From: an uncultured Flavobacteriales bacterium
GTDB lineage: Bacteria; Bacteroidota; Bacteroidia; Flavobacteriales_G; Salibacteraceae
Length of the DNA: 64,000 bases
Assembly (NCBI GenBank): GCA_937121175.1
Contig: CAKZKD010000005.1
Location: 248,001-312,000, forward strand
Reading direction: 5' to 3'
Each line of letters begins with the position of its first letter. Positions within the stretch are counted from its first letter, which is position 1. Made by a program: the position numbers and the translations under genes. Under the pieces are notes generated by a model that searched no databases, had not been told where the DNA came from, and saw nothing but the letters and a program-made list of their open reading frames with translations. This document shows positions 34,686 through 43,575 of the stretch, in pieces.

Positions 34686-37364
34686 TTATCTACCTTTTGT
34701 AAGTAGCGCTTTTCGAGCTAAATCAAAAGGAATAATAGAAAACGCAAGCAGAAGAACCCATATCCATTCAACAATAGTCATAGGCACTGTCCTGAACATT
34801 TCTCCTCCAACTTCAGTTAAAATAAATTGCACAAGAAAAATGGACGCAATTACTTGCAAAAATCCTTTGTTTTCAGAAACATGATGAAGCAGGTTTAACT
34901 CCTCCACTCTCACATTAAACTTATTGAAGTTATTGAGTAAAACGAACAATGAAAAAAATGCTGTCAGAAAAATTATTGTTTCACCGTTTGGGTTGTCCAT
35001 TCGAGTAAATAAATTTTTGAAGAAAGGCAAAGTCAAAAAAGCCAAGCAAAGTAACCCAATGTACATTCCATTAAACAATATAGAACTCCACATTTCTTTT
35101 GTAATGATACCTTCATCTCTTGATTTTGGGCGTTCTTCCATGTGTTTGTTTAATGGAGGTTCACCGCTAAATGCTAGTGCCGCCAATGTGTCCATAATTA
35201 AATTTATCCAGAGCAATTGAATCATGGTAAGCGGTAATTCAAAACCGAAAAACGGTCCTATGAAAGCTAAGAAAATGGCACTAACATTTACAGATAATTG
35301 GAATGTAATAAACTTCTGAACCGATCTATAAATAGTTCTTCCGTAATGAACTGCATTGGCAATCGATTGAATATTATCGTCCAATACAACAATATCAGAT
35401 GCTTCTTTGGCGACCTCCGTGCCACTGCCGAGTGCAAAACCCACATCAGATTTACTTAGTGCTGGGCTATCGTTCACTCCATCACCAGTCATTCCAACTA
35501 CAAGCCCTAAAGACTGACTAACATTCACCAATCTTGTTTTATCGCTCGGCAAGCATCGTGAAATCACTCTCAATTTTGGAATAATTCCTTTTAATTCTTC
35601 ATCAGACATTTCACCCAATTCGGTGGATGTAATGGCCACATAATCTTCAATATCAATGAGTCCACATTCCTTTGCGATTGCAATGGCAGTTCCATGACGG
35701 TCTCCTGTGCACATTACGGTTTGAATTCCCGCAGACTGTAACTCATGAATTGCTGCATTGGCTTCTGGGCGAATCTCATCCCGAATTAAGCTAAAACCTA
35801 ACAAGGACATTTCTTCGGGAATACTGTCCTCGGTAGCAGGTTTTGTGGTTGTGGCTATTCCTATCAACCGTACACCATCGTCCGCCTTTCGGTCTAGCTG
35901 ACTGGTTAAACTATCGAGTAACGGTTTTGTGAGTTCCTTCCTAGTTCCATGTAAATCAGTGTAGTATGTACAATTTTCAAGAATTCTCTCAGCAGCACCT
36001 TTAATTAAAGTTACCGTTTTTCCTGATTTCAGCACAACCTCTGAGGCACTGTATTTCCTAGCCGATGAAAACAAAATTTGAGCTCTAATTTCAGCAACTG
36101 GAGACTTGAACTCTACTTGATCGGCCTTTACGAATTTCAACAAAGCACGTTCTGTAGAATTACCTCCTAGAATTCTCTCGTTTTCGTTTTTGGCTTTTCG
36201 ATTAACAATGGCCGAAGTATTTTCCCTAATTGCCATGTTGAGGGTTTCTGTAATTTCAACCGGAACCTCATCAATACGAGGAAATTCATGAGTGTTGTTT
36301 GCTTCGGTCTCATCAATTCCTAAAAAACCAACAGCTTCTAATTGACCTTTCGTGATAGTTCCAGTTTTGTCACTGAACAATAAGTTTAGTGAACCGGCGG
36401 TTTCTATTCCTAATAACTGACGAACCAACACCTTGCTTTTCAACAGTTTTTGCATGTTTTGGGCTAGAACGATAGCAATCATCATGGGCAATCCTTCAGG
36501 GACTACCACCACCACAATAATTACCGCAAGAATCAATGCGGTCATAATATCATTGAGGTAAGCGTGCCAATCTTGTGCGAAATACGCGGTAAAATCAAAT
36601 TGATAATCAATGGCAATAATCTTGAACATAAATGCAAATGCAATTAAGGGAGCACCTATGTACCCAAATTTGGCAATTTGGTCAGCAAGGGTCGAAAGTT
36701 TCACACGAAGCGGCCCTATTCTATCCTCGGATTTTAGTGCTTTGGCCAGTTTACCGAAATGAGTTTGATCACCAATAACACCTACTTGCATCACTCCTTC
36801 CCCGTCTTCAACTATAGTTCCTCGGTACAAACCGTGGTTATCGTTTAAGTTTTTTAAGTCAGCGCTTCCTTCTATTTTTGAAACAGGCTCAGCCTCACCA
36901 TTCAGCATAGCTTGGTTAATTTTAAGTTTGCCATGAAAAACACTTCCATCGGCTGGAATTTTATCTCCGGGCTGGAGAAATACGTAATCACTAACTACAA
37001 TTTCATCAATAGGTATTAATCGCAGTTCACCACTTCTGAATACATTCAAGAATATCTTAGATGCTTCTTCCTGTAATTTTTGAAATGTTTGCTCATTCTT
37101 AAACTCCGAAAAAGTGGCGACTAACGTGGCGAGGGCAACTGCCACAGCAATTCCTACACCCTCATACCATTCGGTATAACCCATGAATGACAAGAAAATA
37201 ACGACCACCAAAGCCACTATTAAAATCAAAATCATTGGGTCTTTAGCGTTTTCAGCAAGTTTATCCCAAAAGGTAACGGAAGCTTGTTCTGTAAGCGAAT
37301 TTGAGCCATGTTTCTCCCTTGAAGCAATTACTTCATTTTCCGAAAGACCATCTAACTCAATCAT
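34686..37364 (-). CDS. Calcium-type P-type ATPase (PMCA-like)
   Basis: 892 residues. N-terminal cation-ATPase segment (LSENEVIASREKHGSN), actuator domain with GDKIPADG and LNGEAEPV (TGES-like), the PEGL segment in VVVPEGLPMMIAIV, phosphorylated Asp about 332 in SDKTGTITKGQ, the hinge MTGDGVNDSPALSKSDVGFALG, and C-terminal spans with WINLIMDTLAALAFSGEPP. The motif set fits P2-type calcium pumps; export of calcium or a similar divalent ion from the cytoplasm is likely. It is a single minus-strand gene; no perfect -7 box was seen in the 110-base gap ahead. Confidence 0.92.
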   Translation of the reverse strand: MIELDGLSENEVIASREKHGSNSLTEQASVTFWDKLAENAKDPMILILIVALVVVIFLSFMGYTEWYEGVGIAVAVALATLVATFSEFKNEQTFQKLQEEASKIFLNVFRSGELRLIPIDEIVVSDYVFLQPGDKIPADGSVFHGKLKINQAMLNGEAEPVSKIEGSADLKNLNDNHGLYRGTIVEDGEGVMQVGVIGDQTHFGKLAKALKSEDRIGPLRVKLSTLADQIAKFGYIGAPLIAFAFMFKIIAIDYQFDFTAYFAQDWHAYLNDIMTALILAVIIVVVVVPEGLPMMIAIVLAQNMQKLLKSKVLVRQLLGIETAGSLNLLFSDKTGTITKGQLEAVGFLGIDETEANNTHEFPRIDEVPVEITETLNMAIRENTSAIVNRKAKNENERILGGNSTERALLKFVKADQVEFKSPVAEIRAQILFSSARKYSASEVVLKSGKTVTLIKGAAERILENCTYYTDLHGTRKELTKPLLDSLTSQLDRKADDGVRLIGIATTTKPATEDSIPEEMSLLGFSLIRDEIRPEANAAIHELQSAGIQTVMCTGDRHGTAIAIAKECGLIDIEDYVAITSTELGEMSDEELKGIIPKLRVISRCLPSDKTRLVNVSQSLGLVVGMTGDGVNDSPALSKSDVGFALGSGTEVAKEASDIVVLDDNIQSIANAVHYGRTIYRSVQKFITFQLSVNVSAIFLAFIGPFFGFELPLTMIQLLWINLIMDTLAALAFSGEPPLNKHMEERPKSRDEGIITKEMWSSILFNGMYIGLLCLAFLTLPFFKNLFTRMDNPNGETIIFLTAFFSLFVLLNNFNKFNVRVEELNLLHHVSENKGFLQVIASIFLVQFILTEVGGEMFRTVPMTIVEWIWVLLLAFSIIPFDLARKALLTKGR

Positions 37365-37474
37365 ATATCGAAATTGTTTACAGTGTTCTAAACTAAAATA
37401 TTTTCTAATGACAAGCCACTGAATGTTCGCAAGAAAATATTCGATTTATCAATGAGTTGTTAATGAACCCAGAA

Positions 37475-38005
37475 TTACTCTGAACATACGATCATTTGGT
37501 CGGTTACAACCGTATTGGATTCATGGAAGCTTTGATCACGAATTTTTATTTCCATTCTAAATGTGTCGTAACCAAAATCTGACGCAATAACATCCAGCTC
37601 TATTTCGGCATCGTAAACATCCGAAAGACTATTGTTATCTACATAAGGGACACGGTAGTAGAAATTTAGCGTATCGTAAATAGTGTCTATTGGTATTACT
37701 TGTTGGTCTTTATCCAATTTGGTAATTATTGTAGAATCGATATAATTTACGGTATTCTTTGCCCATTCTCCATTCAAAAACGGGCGAATATCTACAAATG
37801 CGTTGTATCGGTTATTACCAGCCGTATCTGTTGCTTCCAAACCAAAATCGCCATCACAATCTCGAACTTGAATTTTTACAATGGTATTGGTAGTGGTTCG
37901 ATCTGCACTCGTTAAAGAAATTGCAGGTACAATTTCATCGCATGATTCTTTTGTACAACCGAGAATTGCAACTAGCCAACAAATTATAAAAGCAACATTT
38001 TTCAT
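37475..38005 (-). CDS. Lipoprotein, unknown function
   Basis: 176 residues. A lipoprotein signal (KNVAFIICWLVAILGCTKE) precedes a beta-rich domain with IVKIQVRDCDGDFGLEATDTAG and NFYYRVPYVD and ending FHESNTVVTDQMIVCSE. The DGDFG segment is like those of Bacteroidota lipoproteins with Ig-like folds. I know no function. A longer reading frame begins at 38143, but the ATG at 38005 gives a normal signal peptide and lies 11 bases from a perfect -7 box, so I use it. It is divergent from another small lipoprotein gene. Confidence 0.72.
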   Translation of the reverse strand: MKNVAFIICWLVAILGCTKESCDEIVPAISLTSADRTTTNTIVKIQVRDCDGDFGLEATDTAGNNRYNAFVDIRPFLNGEWAKNTVNYIDSTIITKLDKDQQVIPIDTIYDTLNFYYRVPYVDNNSLSDVYDAEIELDVIASDFGYDTFRMEIKIRDQSFHESNTVVTDQMIVCSE

Positions 38006-38016
38006 TTGAACGCTAA

Positions 38017-38024
38017 CAAAGTTA
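38017..38024 (-). promoter_or_regulatory. -7 promoter box for the minus-strand lipoprotein
   Basis: Minus-strand TAACTTTG, a perfect match, 11 bases before the start at 38005, implying a very short leader. Confidence 0.5.
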
Positions 38025-38092
38025 GAAATCCTATCCCATTTCTCATTGTTAATAATAGGTATTAAAAACGCTAATACAAAAGACGTATTGTT

Positions 38093-38100
38093 TACTTTTG
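38093..38100 (+). promoter_or_regulatory. -7 promoter box for the plus-strand small lipoprotein
   Basis: TACTTTTG, a perfect match, 28 bases before the ATG at 38129. Confidence 0.55.
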
Positions 38101-38128
38101 CTTGGTAAGCATATTTTGCTATATCATT

Positions 38129-38416
38129 ATGAAACAAGTACATAGAACTATTTTTATTATAGTTGGGTTTGTGATATTTTCGGGCTGTTCCTTGATGGGT
38201 GGATTACCTGAAGGGGAAGAGTTTGCTTACGAAGTTGGTGAAATTGTCTATTTCAAGGCAGACCACATGCCTATGCTTATCGAAAAACAGGTATATAAGA
38301 AAAAGGTGAAGCAATATGAGGTCGTTTTTAAAAACAAAGACGGCGAATTGCTTAACAATACCGTTTCGGAGGATGACCTCTTGGCAACTCCCCCAACAAA
38401 CAGAGCTCGCATATAG
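38129..38416 (+). CDS. Small lipoprotein, unknown function
   Basis: 95 residues with a lipoprotein signal (RTIFIIVGFVIFSGCSLMG) and a compact mature part: EFAYEVGEIVYFKADHMPMLIEKQVYKKKVKQYEVV and a C-terminal SEDDLLATPPTNRARI. The alternating pattern suggests a small SH3-like or beta-barrel fold, but I do not recognise the family. The ATG at 38129 suits the signal; a TTG at 38102 is too close to the -7 box. The LuxE-like gene begins 36 bases later. Confidence 0.7.
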   Translation: MKQVHRTIFIIVGFVIFSGCSLMGGLPEGEEFAYEVGEIVYFKADHMPMLIEKQVYKKKVKQYEVVFKNKDGELLNNTVSEDDLLATPPTNRARI

Positions 38417-38452
38417 CTCCACCAAGTCAACAATTGCTCTGAATAGCAGAAT

Positions 38453-39424
38453 ATGACTTTCGACTCGTCTTCAATATTTTCAATACGTACGGAAGATGAC
38501 TTTGAAAAAATTGCGATAAAACTTTTTAATTATCAATATAAAAACAATGGTTTATATAGAAATTACTGTGACCTTGTTCTAAAGGGAAAAAAACCTACAC
38601 AAATTGATGAAATTCCTTTTTTACCTATTCAGTTTTTCAAATCTCACACAGTAAAGACCACTGATTTCGAAGCCGAATCCATTTTCTCAAGTTCTGGCAC
38701 AACCGGAAGTACGCCTAGCCTGCACCACATTCATTCCAAGGATTGGTACTTAACAGTTTGTACAACAGCATTTGAACTTCAGTACGGTTCTTTAAAGGAT
38801 TTCAGGGTTTTAGCTTTGCTACCGAGTTACCTTGAGCGAGAAGGCTCTTCCTTAATTGATATGGTGGAGCACTTTATCAGTTCATGCGGAAATCACGGCG
38901 ATTTCTACTTGAATCACAAAGAGAACCTTGTCCAAGAACTAAACAAACCTTTTGATGGAAAAACGCTATTGATTGGAGTCACCTATAGTTTATTGGATTT
39001 TGCAGAGCAAACTCCAATACCACTTAATGACACAGTTATCATGGAAACAGGTGGAATGAAAGGCCGTCGTAAAGAAATGATTAGAGAAGAAGTTCACGAA
39101 ATACTTAAATCCGCTTTTTCGGTTGAACGAATTCATTCGGAATATGGCATGACTGAATTGTTATCCCAAGCCTACTCAAAAGGAAACGGCATTTACACTT
39201 CTCCTTCATGGATGAGAGTTTTAACGCGTCAAACTTCAGATCCCTTTACCTATGAAAAAACAGGAAAAACTGGTGGTATAAACATTATCGACCTCTCCAA
39301 TTGGAAGTCTTGCGCATTTATTCAAACGCAGGATTTAGGCAGAGTTTACAGAGACAATTCGTTCGAGATTTTAGGTCGCTTTGACGATAGCGAAACGCGA
39401 GGCTGCAACCTTATGGTGCAGTAA
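38453..39424 (+). CDS. LuxE-like acyl-protein synthetase
   Basis: 323 residues resembling the LuxE / acyl-protein synthetase family: FLPIQFFKSHTV, the nucleotide-loop-like SSSGTTGSTPS, ALLPSYLEREGSSLIDMVEHFI, METGGMKGRRKEMIR and SEYGMTELLSQAYS. Known LuxE activates a fatty acid as acyl-AMP and passes it to the LuxC reductase. No luxC, luxD or luciferase gene is near, so bioluminescence is not implied; it may activate another carboxylic acid. It converges on tyrS with a two-base gap. Confidence 0.83.
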   Translation: MTFDSSSIFSIRTEDDFEKIAIKLFNYQYKNNGLYRNYCDLVLKGKKPTQIDEIPFLPIQFFKSHTVKTTDFEAESIFSSSGTTGSTPSLHHIHSKDWYLTVCTTAFELQYGSLKDFRVLALLPSYLEREGSSLIDMVEHFISSCGNHGDFYLNHKENLVQELNKPFDGKTLLIGVTYSLLDFAEQTPIPLNDTVIMETGGMKGRRKEMIREEVHEILKSAFSVERIHSEYGMTELLSQAYSKGNGIYTSPSWMRVLTRQTSDPFTYEKTGKTGGINIIDLSNWKSCAFIQTQDLGRVYRDNSFEILGRFDDSETRGCNLMVQ

Positions 39425-39426
39425 TT

Positions 39427-40707
39427 TTAAGCAAATTTTGCAATAAAATACTTCTTCTTTCCTCGTTGCAACAACAAATATTTTCCGGCCACTAAATGAT
39501 CTTTAGAAATAGGTATGTCATCTGAAACTTTGTCTTTATTCAAGCTGAAAGAGTTTTCTTTTAATGCTCGTCTGAACTCTCCATTTGAAGGTAAAAAACC
39601 TGTTTCTGCAACCGCTATCTCCGACAACAACAGCTCACCACCGTCCAATTTACTGAAAGAGACCTCTGACTGTGGTACTCCATCAAAAACAGCCAGAAAA
39701 TCTTCTTCGCTCAGCTTAGCCAAAGAAGCTGACGTTGATTTTCCGAATAAAATATTTGAAGCTTCAATTGCTGTTTCCAAATCTTCTTCAGAGTGCACAC
39801 GAATCGTAATGTCGCGCGCCAATTCTTTTTGGAGTAAACGCAAATGAGGTTCCTCTTGATGCTTTTTTATCAACTCATCAATCTCCTCCTTTGGTTTCAG
39901 CGTAAATATTTTAATGTATTTCTCCGCATCTTCATCCGAAGCATTAATCCAGTACTGGTAAAACTTGTATGGTGAAGTTCTTTTTCTATCCAGCCAAACA
40001 TTACCTCCCTCGGTTTTTCCAAATTTAGAACCATCGGCTTTTGTAATCAATGGAGTTGTTGCTGCGTATGCTTCTGTACCCCCCAATCGTCGAATGAGTT
40101 CTGTTCCGGTTACAATGTTCCCCCATTGATCAGAACCACCTAGTTGAATTCTACAATTTTTGTCTCGGTTCAATACAAAAAAATCATAGCCCTGAATAAG
40201 TGGGTACGAAAACTCAGTAAAAGAAAGTCCTGTTTCCATTCTACTTTTTACAGCATCCTTGGCCAGCATGTAATTTATTGAAATGTGTTTTCCTACATCT
40301 CTAATAAAGTCAATGAAAGAAAATCCATCAAACCAATCGTAATTATTGACCAATTCTGCGTGGTTCTCGGTTGTAGTACTAAAATCAAGGATTTTCTCTA
40401 GCTGAACTTGAATTCCAGCCATGTTTTTATCGATTTCAGCTTTGTTAAGCAGATTTCTTTCTTTTGATTTACCAGAAGGGTCGCCCACCATACCGGTAGC
40501 TCCACCAATCAATGCAATTGGCTTGTGGCCAGCTCTTTGAAAATGAAGTAGAATCATTATTTGAACCAATGAACCAATGTGCAGACTGTCTGCTGTTGGG
40601 TCAAACCCAATATACCCAGCCACTTTTTCTTTGGTCAAAGCTTCTTCAGTTCCTGGCATTATATCGTGGAGCATTCCTCTCCATCTAAGTTCTTCAATAA
40701 AATTCAT
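39427..40707 (-). CDS. tyrS: Tyrosine--tRNA ligase TyrS
   Basis: 426 residues. The class I HIGH-type motif is YIGFDPTADSLHIGSLVQ near residue 32, the tyrosine pocket includes QGYDFFVLN and GGSDQWGNI, the KMSKS-like loop is KFGKTEGGNVWL, and a C-terminal S4-type RNA-binding domain ends KYLLLQRGKKKYFIAKF. It charges tRNA-Tyr. It has its own perfect -7 box. Confidence 0.96.
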   Translation of the reverse strand: MNFIEELRWRGMLHDIMPGTEEALTKEKVAGYIGFDPTADSLHIGSLVQIMILLHFQRAGHKPIALIGGATGMVGDPSGKSKERNLLNKAEIDKNMAGIQVQLEKILDFSTTTENHAELVNNYDWFDGFSFIDFIRDVGKHISINYMLAKDAVKSRMETGLSFTEFSYPLIQGYDFFVLNRDKNCRIQLGGSDQWGNIVTGTELIRRLGGTEAYAATTPLITKADGSKFGKTEGGNVWLDRKRTSPYKFYQYWINASDEDAEKYIKIFTLKPKEEIDELIKKHQEEPHLRLLQKELARDITIRVHSEEDLETAIEASNILFGKSTSASLAKLSEEDFLAVFDGVPQSEVSFSKLDGGELLLSEIAVAETGFLPSNGEFRRALKENSFSLNKDKVSDDIPISKDHLVAGKYLLLQRGKKKYFIAKFA

Positions 40708-40726
40708 ACTACCTTATTTGGGGCGG

Positions 40727-40734
40727 CAAAGATA
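40727..40734 (-). promoter_or_regulatory. -7 promoter box for tyrS
   Basis: Minus-strand TATCTTTG, a perfect match, 19 bases before the tyrS start. Confidence 0.6.
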
Positions 40735-40835
40735 GAAATGAAAAGAATTATTGGTAATGACATCGTCACTAATTCCAAACAACTATCCTTAACATGGATT
40801 GTCTCTTTATGGATGCTTCATTTCATCGGTTAATC

Positions 40836-40843
40836 TAAATTTG
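40836..40843 (+). promoter_or_regulatory. -7 promoter box for the epimerase gene
   Basis: TAAATTTG, a perfect match only 4 bases before the GTG start at 40848. A transcript started the usual few bases downstream would begin at or next to the start codon. Confidence 0.55.
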
Positions 40844-40847
40844 AAGG

Positions 40848-41852
40848 GTGAATTTTGTAACAGGAGGTACTGGATTAGTGGGTAGTCATATTCTACTCAA
40901 TTTGGCGCAATCAAAGCAAGAAATAACTGCTCTGATAAGACCAAATTCAGATGTATCTTCTGTAAAAAAACTGTTTGAAAGAAACGACTCTTCTGCGCTA
41001 TTTGAAAATATAAAATGGGTTGTGGGAAGCTTGAAAGAAACCAATCAACTCATAAAAATAATGGAAGGTGCGACAATAGTGTATCACTGTGCCGCCTTGG
41101 TTTCTTTTGACAGCAACGACCGTCGAGAACTGATTCAAACCAATATTGAAGGAACTGCAAACATGATTGATGCTGCTTTGGATGTAAGACCCAAGAAGTT
41201 TGTTTATTTAAGTTCAACCGCTGCGATTGGAAAACAACCCAAGAAGAAGGTTATTGACGAAACCTGCGAATGGGACCCAGATAATAAAAATGGCGTTTAT
41301 AGCTTCTCGAAACATTATGCTGAGCGTGAAGTGTGGAGAGGAATTGAAGAAGGATTATCTGCTGTCCTTCTAAATCCAGCAGTAATTCTTGGGCCAGGAA
41401 AATGGGGAACGAGCAGCACCAGAATGTTCAACACGGTTTATAGCGGTTTACAATTTTATACTACAGGAGGCAACGCGTTTGTAGATGTGCGCGATGTCGC
41501 CAATATTGCAATTCATTTAGCAACTAGCGACATAAAGAATGATCGCTTTTTAGTGTTCTCCGAAAACCTATCGTTTAGGTCTGTTTTAGATTCCATTGCT
41601 ATATACCTGAACAGACGAAAAGCAAAATACTTAGCCACGCCAGTTATGGGTTATTTGGCTGGACTATTTTCGGAAATATGGGCAGTTATTGGAGGTAAAA
41701 AACCGTTGATTACTCGAGATTCTTCTCGGTCTGCAAACTCAACTCAAGTGTATTCTAACGAAAAAATAAAACAGGCCTTGGGGTATGAGTTTATGCCAGT
41801 TGAGAAAAGTATAAAGGACACCTGCAAGATTTTTCTAGCCGAAAAAAACTAA
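40848..41852 (+). CDS. NAD-dependent epimerase/dehydratase family protein
   Basis: 334 residues of the extended short-chain dehydrogenase family. The NAD loop TGGTGLVGSHI is at residues 5-15, which fixes the GTG start. Also seen are VYHCAALVSF, the KFVYLSSTAAIG strand and YSFSKHYAE with the catalytic Tyr-x-x-x-Lys pair, then LLNPAVILGPG. It probably acts on a nucleotide sugar or a dihydroflavonol-like or steroid-like substrate; the sequence does not say which. It stands alone and overlaps the convergent DUF4296 gene by 4 bases. Confidence 0.87.
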   Translation: MNFVTGGTGLVGSHILLNLAQSKQEITALIRPNSDVSSVKKLFERNDSSALFENIKWVVGSLKETNQLIKIMEGATIVYHCAALVSFDSNDRRELIQTNIEGTANMIDAALDVRPKKFVYLSSTAAIGKQPKKKVIDETCEWDPDNKNGVYSFSKHYAEREVWRGIEEGLSAVLLNPAVILGPGKWGTSSTRMFNTVYSGLQFYTTGGNAFVDVRDVANIAIHLATSDIKNDRFLVFSENLSFRSVLDSIAIYLNRRKAKYLATPVMGYLAGLFSEIWAVIGGKKPLITRDSSRSANSTQVYSNEKIKQALGYEFMPVEKSIKDTCKIFLAEKN

Positions 41853-42220
41853 TCGATTTTTTCTTCTAGCTGTGCAATTTTAAGATTGAGTTTGGTAATA
41901 ACAGACTCGTAAATTTCCTCCATATCGTCGGGCGATTCATGGTAGTAATTGACACTGGCTTCGAAAGTTTCTTGAGTCAAATTCTTTGAAGACAACAATT
42001 GAATCATTCTGGCATTTCGTTTTTCAGTTGCTATGGTATCATTATGAGATCGCCCTTTGTAGGCGGCTTGGATGAGCTGAATTTCGTACATCAACTCTAC
42101 CATGTGCTCTTTTTCAATTAAATCAATTGGCGGTTCACTCTCAATTTTAGGTTCAATAGAGTTACACCCAAAAACAAACAAGGTGCAAATCAACAGACAA
42201 AAACTGAATATTCTTGACAT
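41849..42220 (-). CDS. DUF4296 lipoprotein
   Basis: 123 residues. A lipoprotein signal (FSFCLLICTLFVFGCNS) is followed by the DUF4296 pattern: LIEKEHMVELMYEIQLIQAAYKG, then a helical region with NLTQETFEASVNYYHESPDDMEEIYESVI. The function is unknown in Bacteroidota. I use the ATG at 42220, one base after the pyrC stop; a TTG at 42232 would add four residues and overlap pyrC. Neighbours pyrC and a dolichol-phosphate-mannose-type glycosyltransferase lie upstream on the same strand, an arrangement that appears typical for this family. Confidence 0.82.
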   Translation of the reverse strand: MSRIFSFCLLICTLFVFGCNSIEPKIESEPPIDLIEKEHMVELMYEIQLIQAAYKGRSHNDTIATEKRNARMIQLLSSKNLTQETFEASVNYYHESPDDMEEIYESVITKLNLKIAQLEEKID

Positions 42221-42221
42221 T

Positions 42222-43574
42222 TTATCTTTCAAATGTTAGTCGCTGGCCATTTGCCACTTCGTTAATCGAATCTAACGGATTTGATTTTAAATCGTAAACC
42301 AAATTACCATTCACAAATGTTTTCTGAACCTGAGATTTAAAAGTTGTTCCTTCAAAAGGACTCCAGCCGCATTTGTAAAGAATATTTTCTTTTTCGACTT
42401 GCCAATCGCTACTCAAATCAACAATAGCCAAATCTGCTTTAAACCCTTCTCTCAAATATCCGCGACCTTCCACAGCAAACATATCTGCAGGTGCATGACA
42501 CATTTTTTCTACAATTCTCTCCAAACTAATTTTACCATTATGATAATGTTCTAGCATGGAAACTAAAGCATGTTGAACCAGTGGGCCACCCGAAGGTGCT
42601 CGCCAATAATCCAAACTTTTTTCTTTTAATGTGTGGGGTGCATGATCTGTGGCAATTACATCAATTTTATTATCCAAAACCGCTTGAAAAATAGCATCTC
42701 TATCTTCAGCAGATTTCACCGCTGGATTCCATTTAATTAAAGCGCCTTTTTCATCATACTGACTTTGATCGAACCACAAGTGGTGGACGCATGCCTCTGC
42801 TGTTATTCTCTTTTCTTTTAGAGGCAAGGAGTTTTCAAAAAGAGATAATTCTTTGGCCGTGCTAATGTGTAAGATGTGCAATCGCGTGTTGTATTCTTTT
42901 GCTAATCCTACAGCAAATGAACTGGACAAATAACAAGCTTTTTCCGAACGAATTTCTGGATGCATGCTAAAAGCAACTTCATTTCCATACTTCTCTTTGA
43001 AAGCAGACGAATTTGCACGAATGGTATCTTCATCCTCACAGTGGGTTGCTATGAGCATTTTACACTTCCCGAAAAGAGTTCGCAAAGCCGTTTCGTTATC
43101 CACCAACATATTGCCAGTACTCGAGCCCATAAACACCTTTACGCCGCAAACCATTTTGGGATCGGTTTTAAGCACCTCATCCATGTTGTCATTACTAGCT
43201 CCCATGTAAAATGAATAGTTAGCAATCGAACGTTCGGCAGCAATATCGTATTTATCCTGTAATAATTCCTGGGTCAACGCATTGGGCACTGTATTCGGCA
43301 TTTCCATAAAAGAAGTGATTCCTCCCGCTACAGCAGCTCTCGATTCCGTATAAATTTCCGCTTTGTGAGTCAGCCCTGGCTCTCTAAAATGAACTTGATC
43401 GTCTATTAAACCCGGCAGTAGGTGTTTACCAGTTAAATCAATTACCTCTTCCCCATTTTCAGGTTGCAAACCTTGTTTTGATATGGTTTTTATGATGTCA
43501 TTTTCAATTCTGACATCACCAACAAAAATGCTTCCTTCGTTAACAATGGAAGCGTTTTTCAATAAATACGACAT
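42222..43574 (-). CDS. pyrC: Dihydroorotase PyrC, Bacteroidota type
   Basis: 450 residues of the amidohydrolase family: LLPGLIDDQVHFREPGLTHK, GGITSFMEMPNT, KVFMGSSTGNM, ATHCEDED, LHILHIST and VIATDHAPHTL. It closes carbamoyl-aspartate to dihydroorotate in pyrimidine synthesis. In most dihydroorotases the metal motif is HxH; here the first His is Gln60 (DQVHF). I recall the same change in other Bacteroidota dihydroorotases, so it seems to be a lineage trait, but it should affect the metal site. It starts 1 base after the glycosyltransferase gene. Confidence 0.9.
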   Translation of the reverse strand: MSYLLKNASIVNEGSIFVGDVRIENDIIKTISKQGLQPENGEEVIDLTGKHLLPGLIDDQVHFREPGLTHKAEIYTESRAAVAGGITSFMEMPNTVPNALTQELLQDKYDIAAERSIANYSFYMGASNDNMDEVLKTDPKMVCGVKVFMGSSTGNMLVDNETALRTLFGKCKMLIATHCEDEDTIRANSSAFKEKYGNEVAFSMHPEIRSEKACYLSSSFAVGLAKEYNTRLHILHISTAKELSLFENSLPLKEKRITAEACVHHLWFDQSQYDEKGALIKWNPAVKSAEDRDAIFQAVLDNKIDVIATDHAPHTLKEKSLDYWRAPSGGPLVQHALVSMLEHYHNGKISLERIVEKMCHAPADMFAVEGRGYLREGFKADLAIVDLSSDWQVEKENILYKCGWSPFEGTTFKSQVQKTFVNGNLVYDLKSNPLDSINEVANGQRLTFER

Positions 43575-43575
43575 G

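Noticed and set aside
38006-38143. N-terminal extension of the minus-strand lipoprotein
   Set aside because: It would put 46 residues before a perfect lipoprotein signal and overlap promoter sequence for both divergent genes.
38453-39424. Bioluminescence (lux) locus
   Set aside because: Only a LuxE-like gene is present; there are no luciferase or LuxC/LuxD genes.
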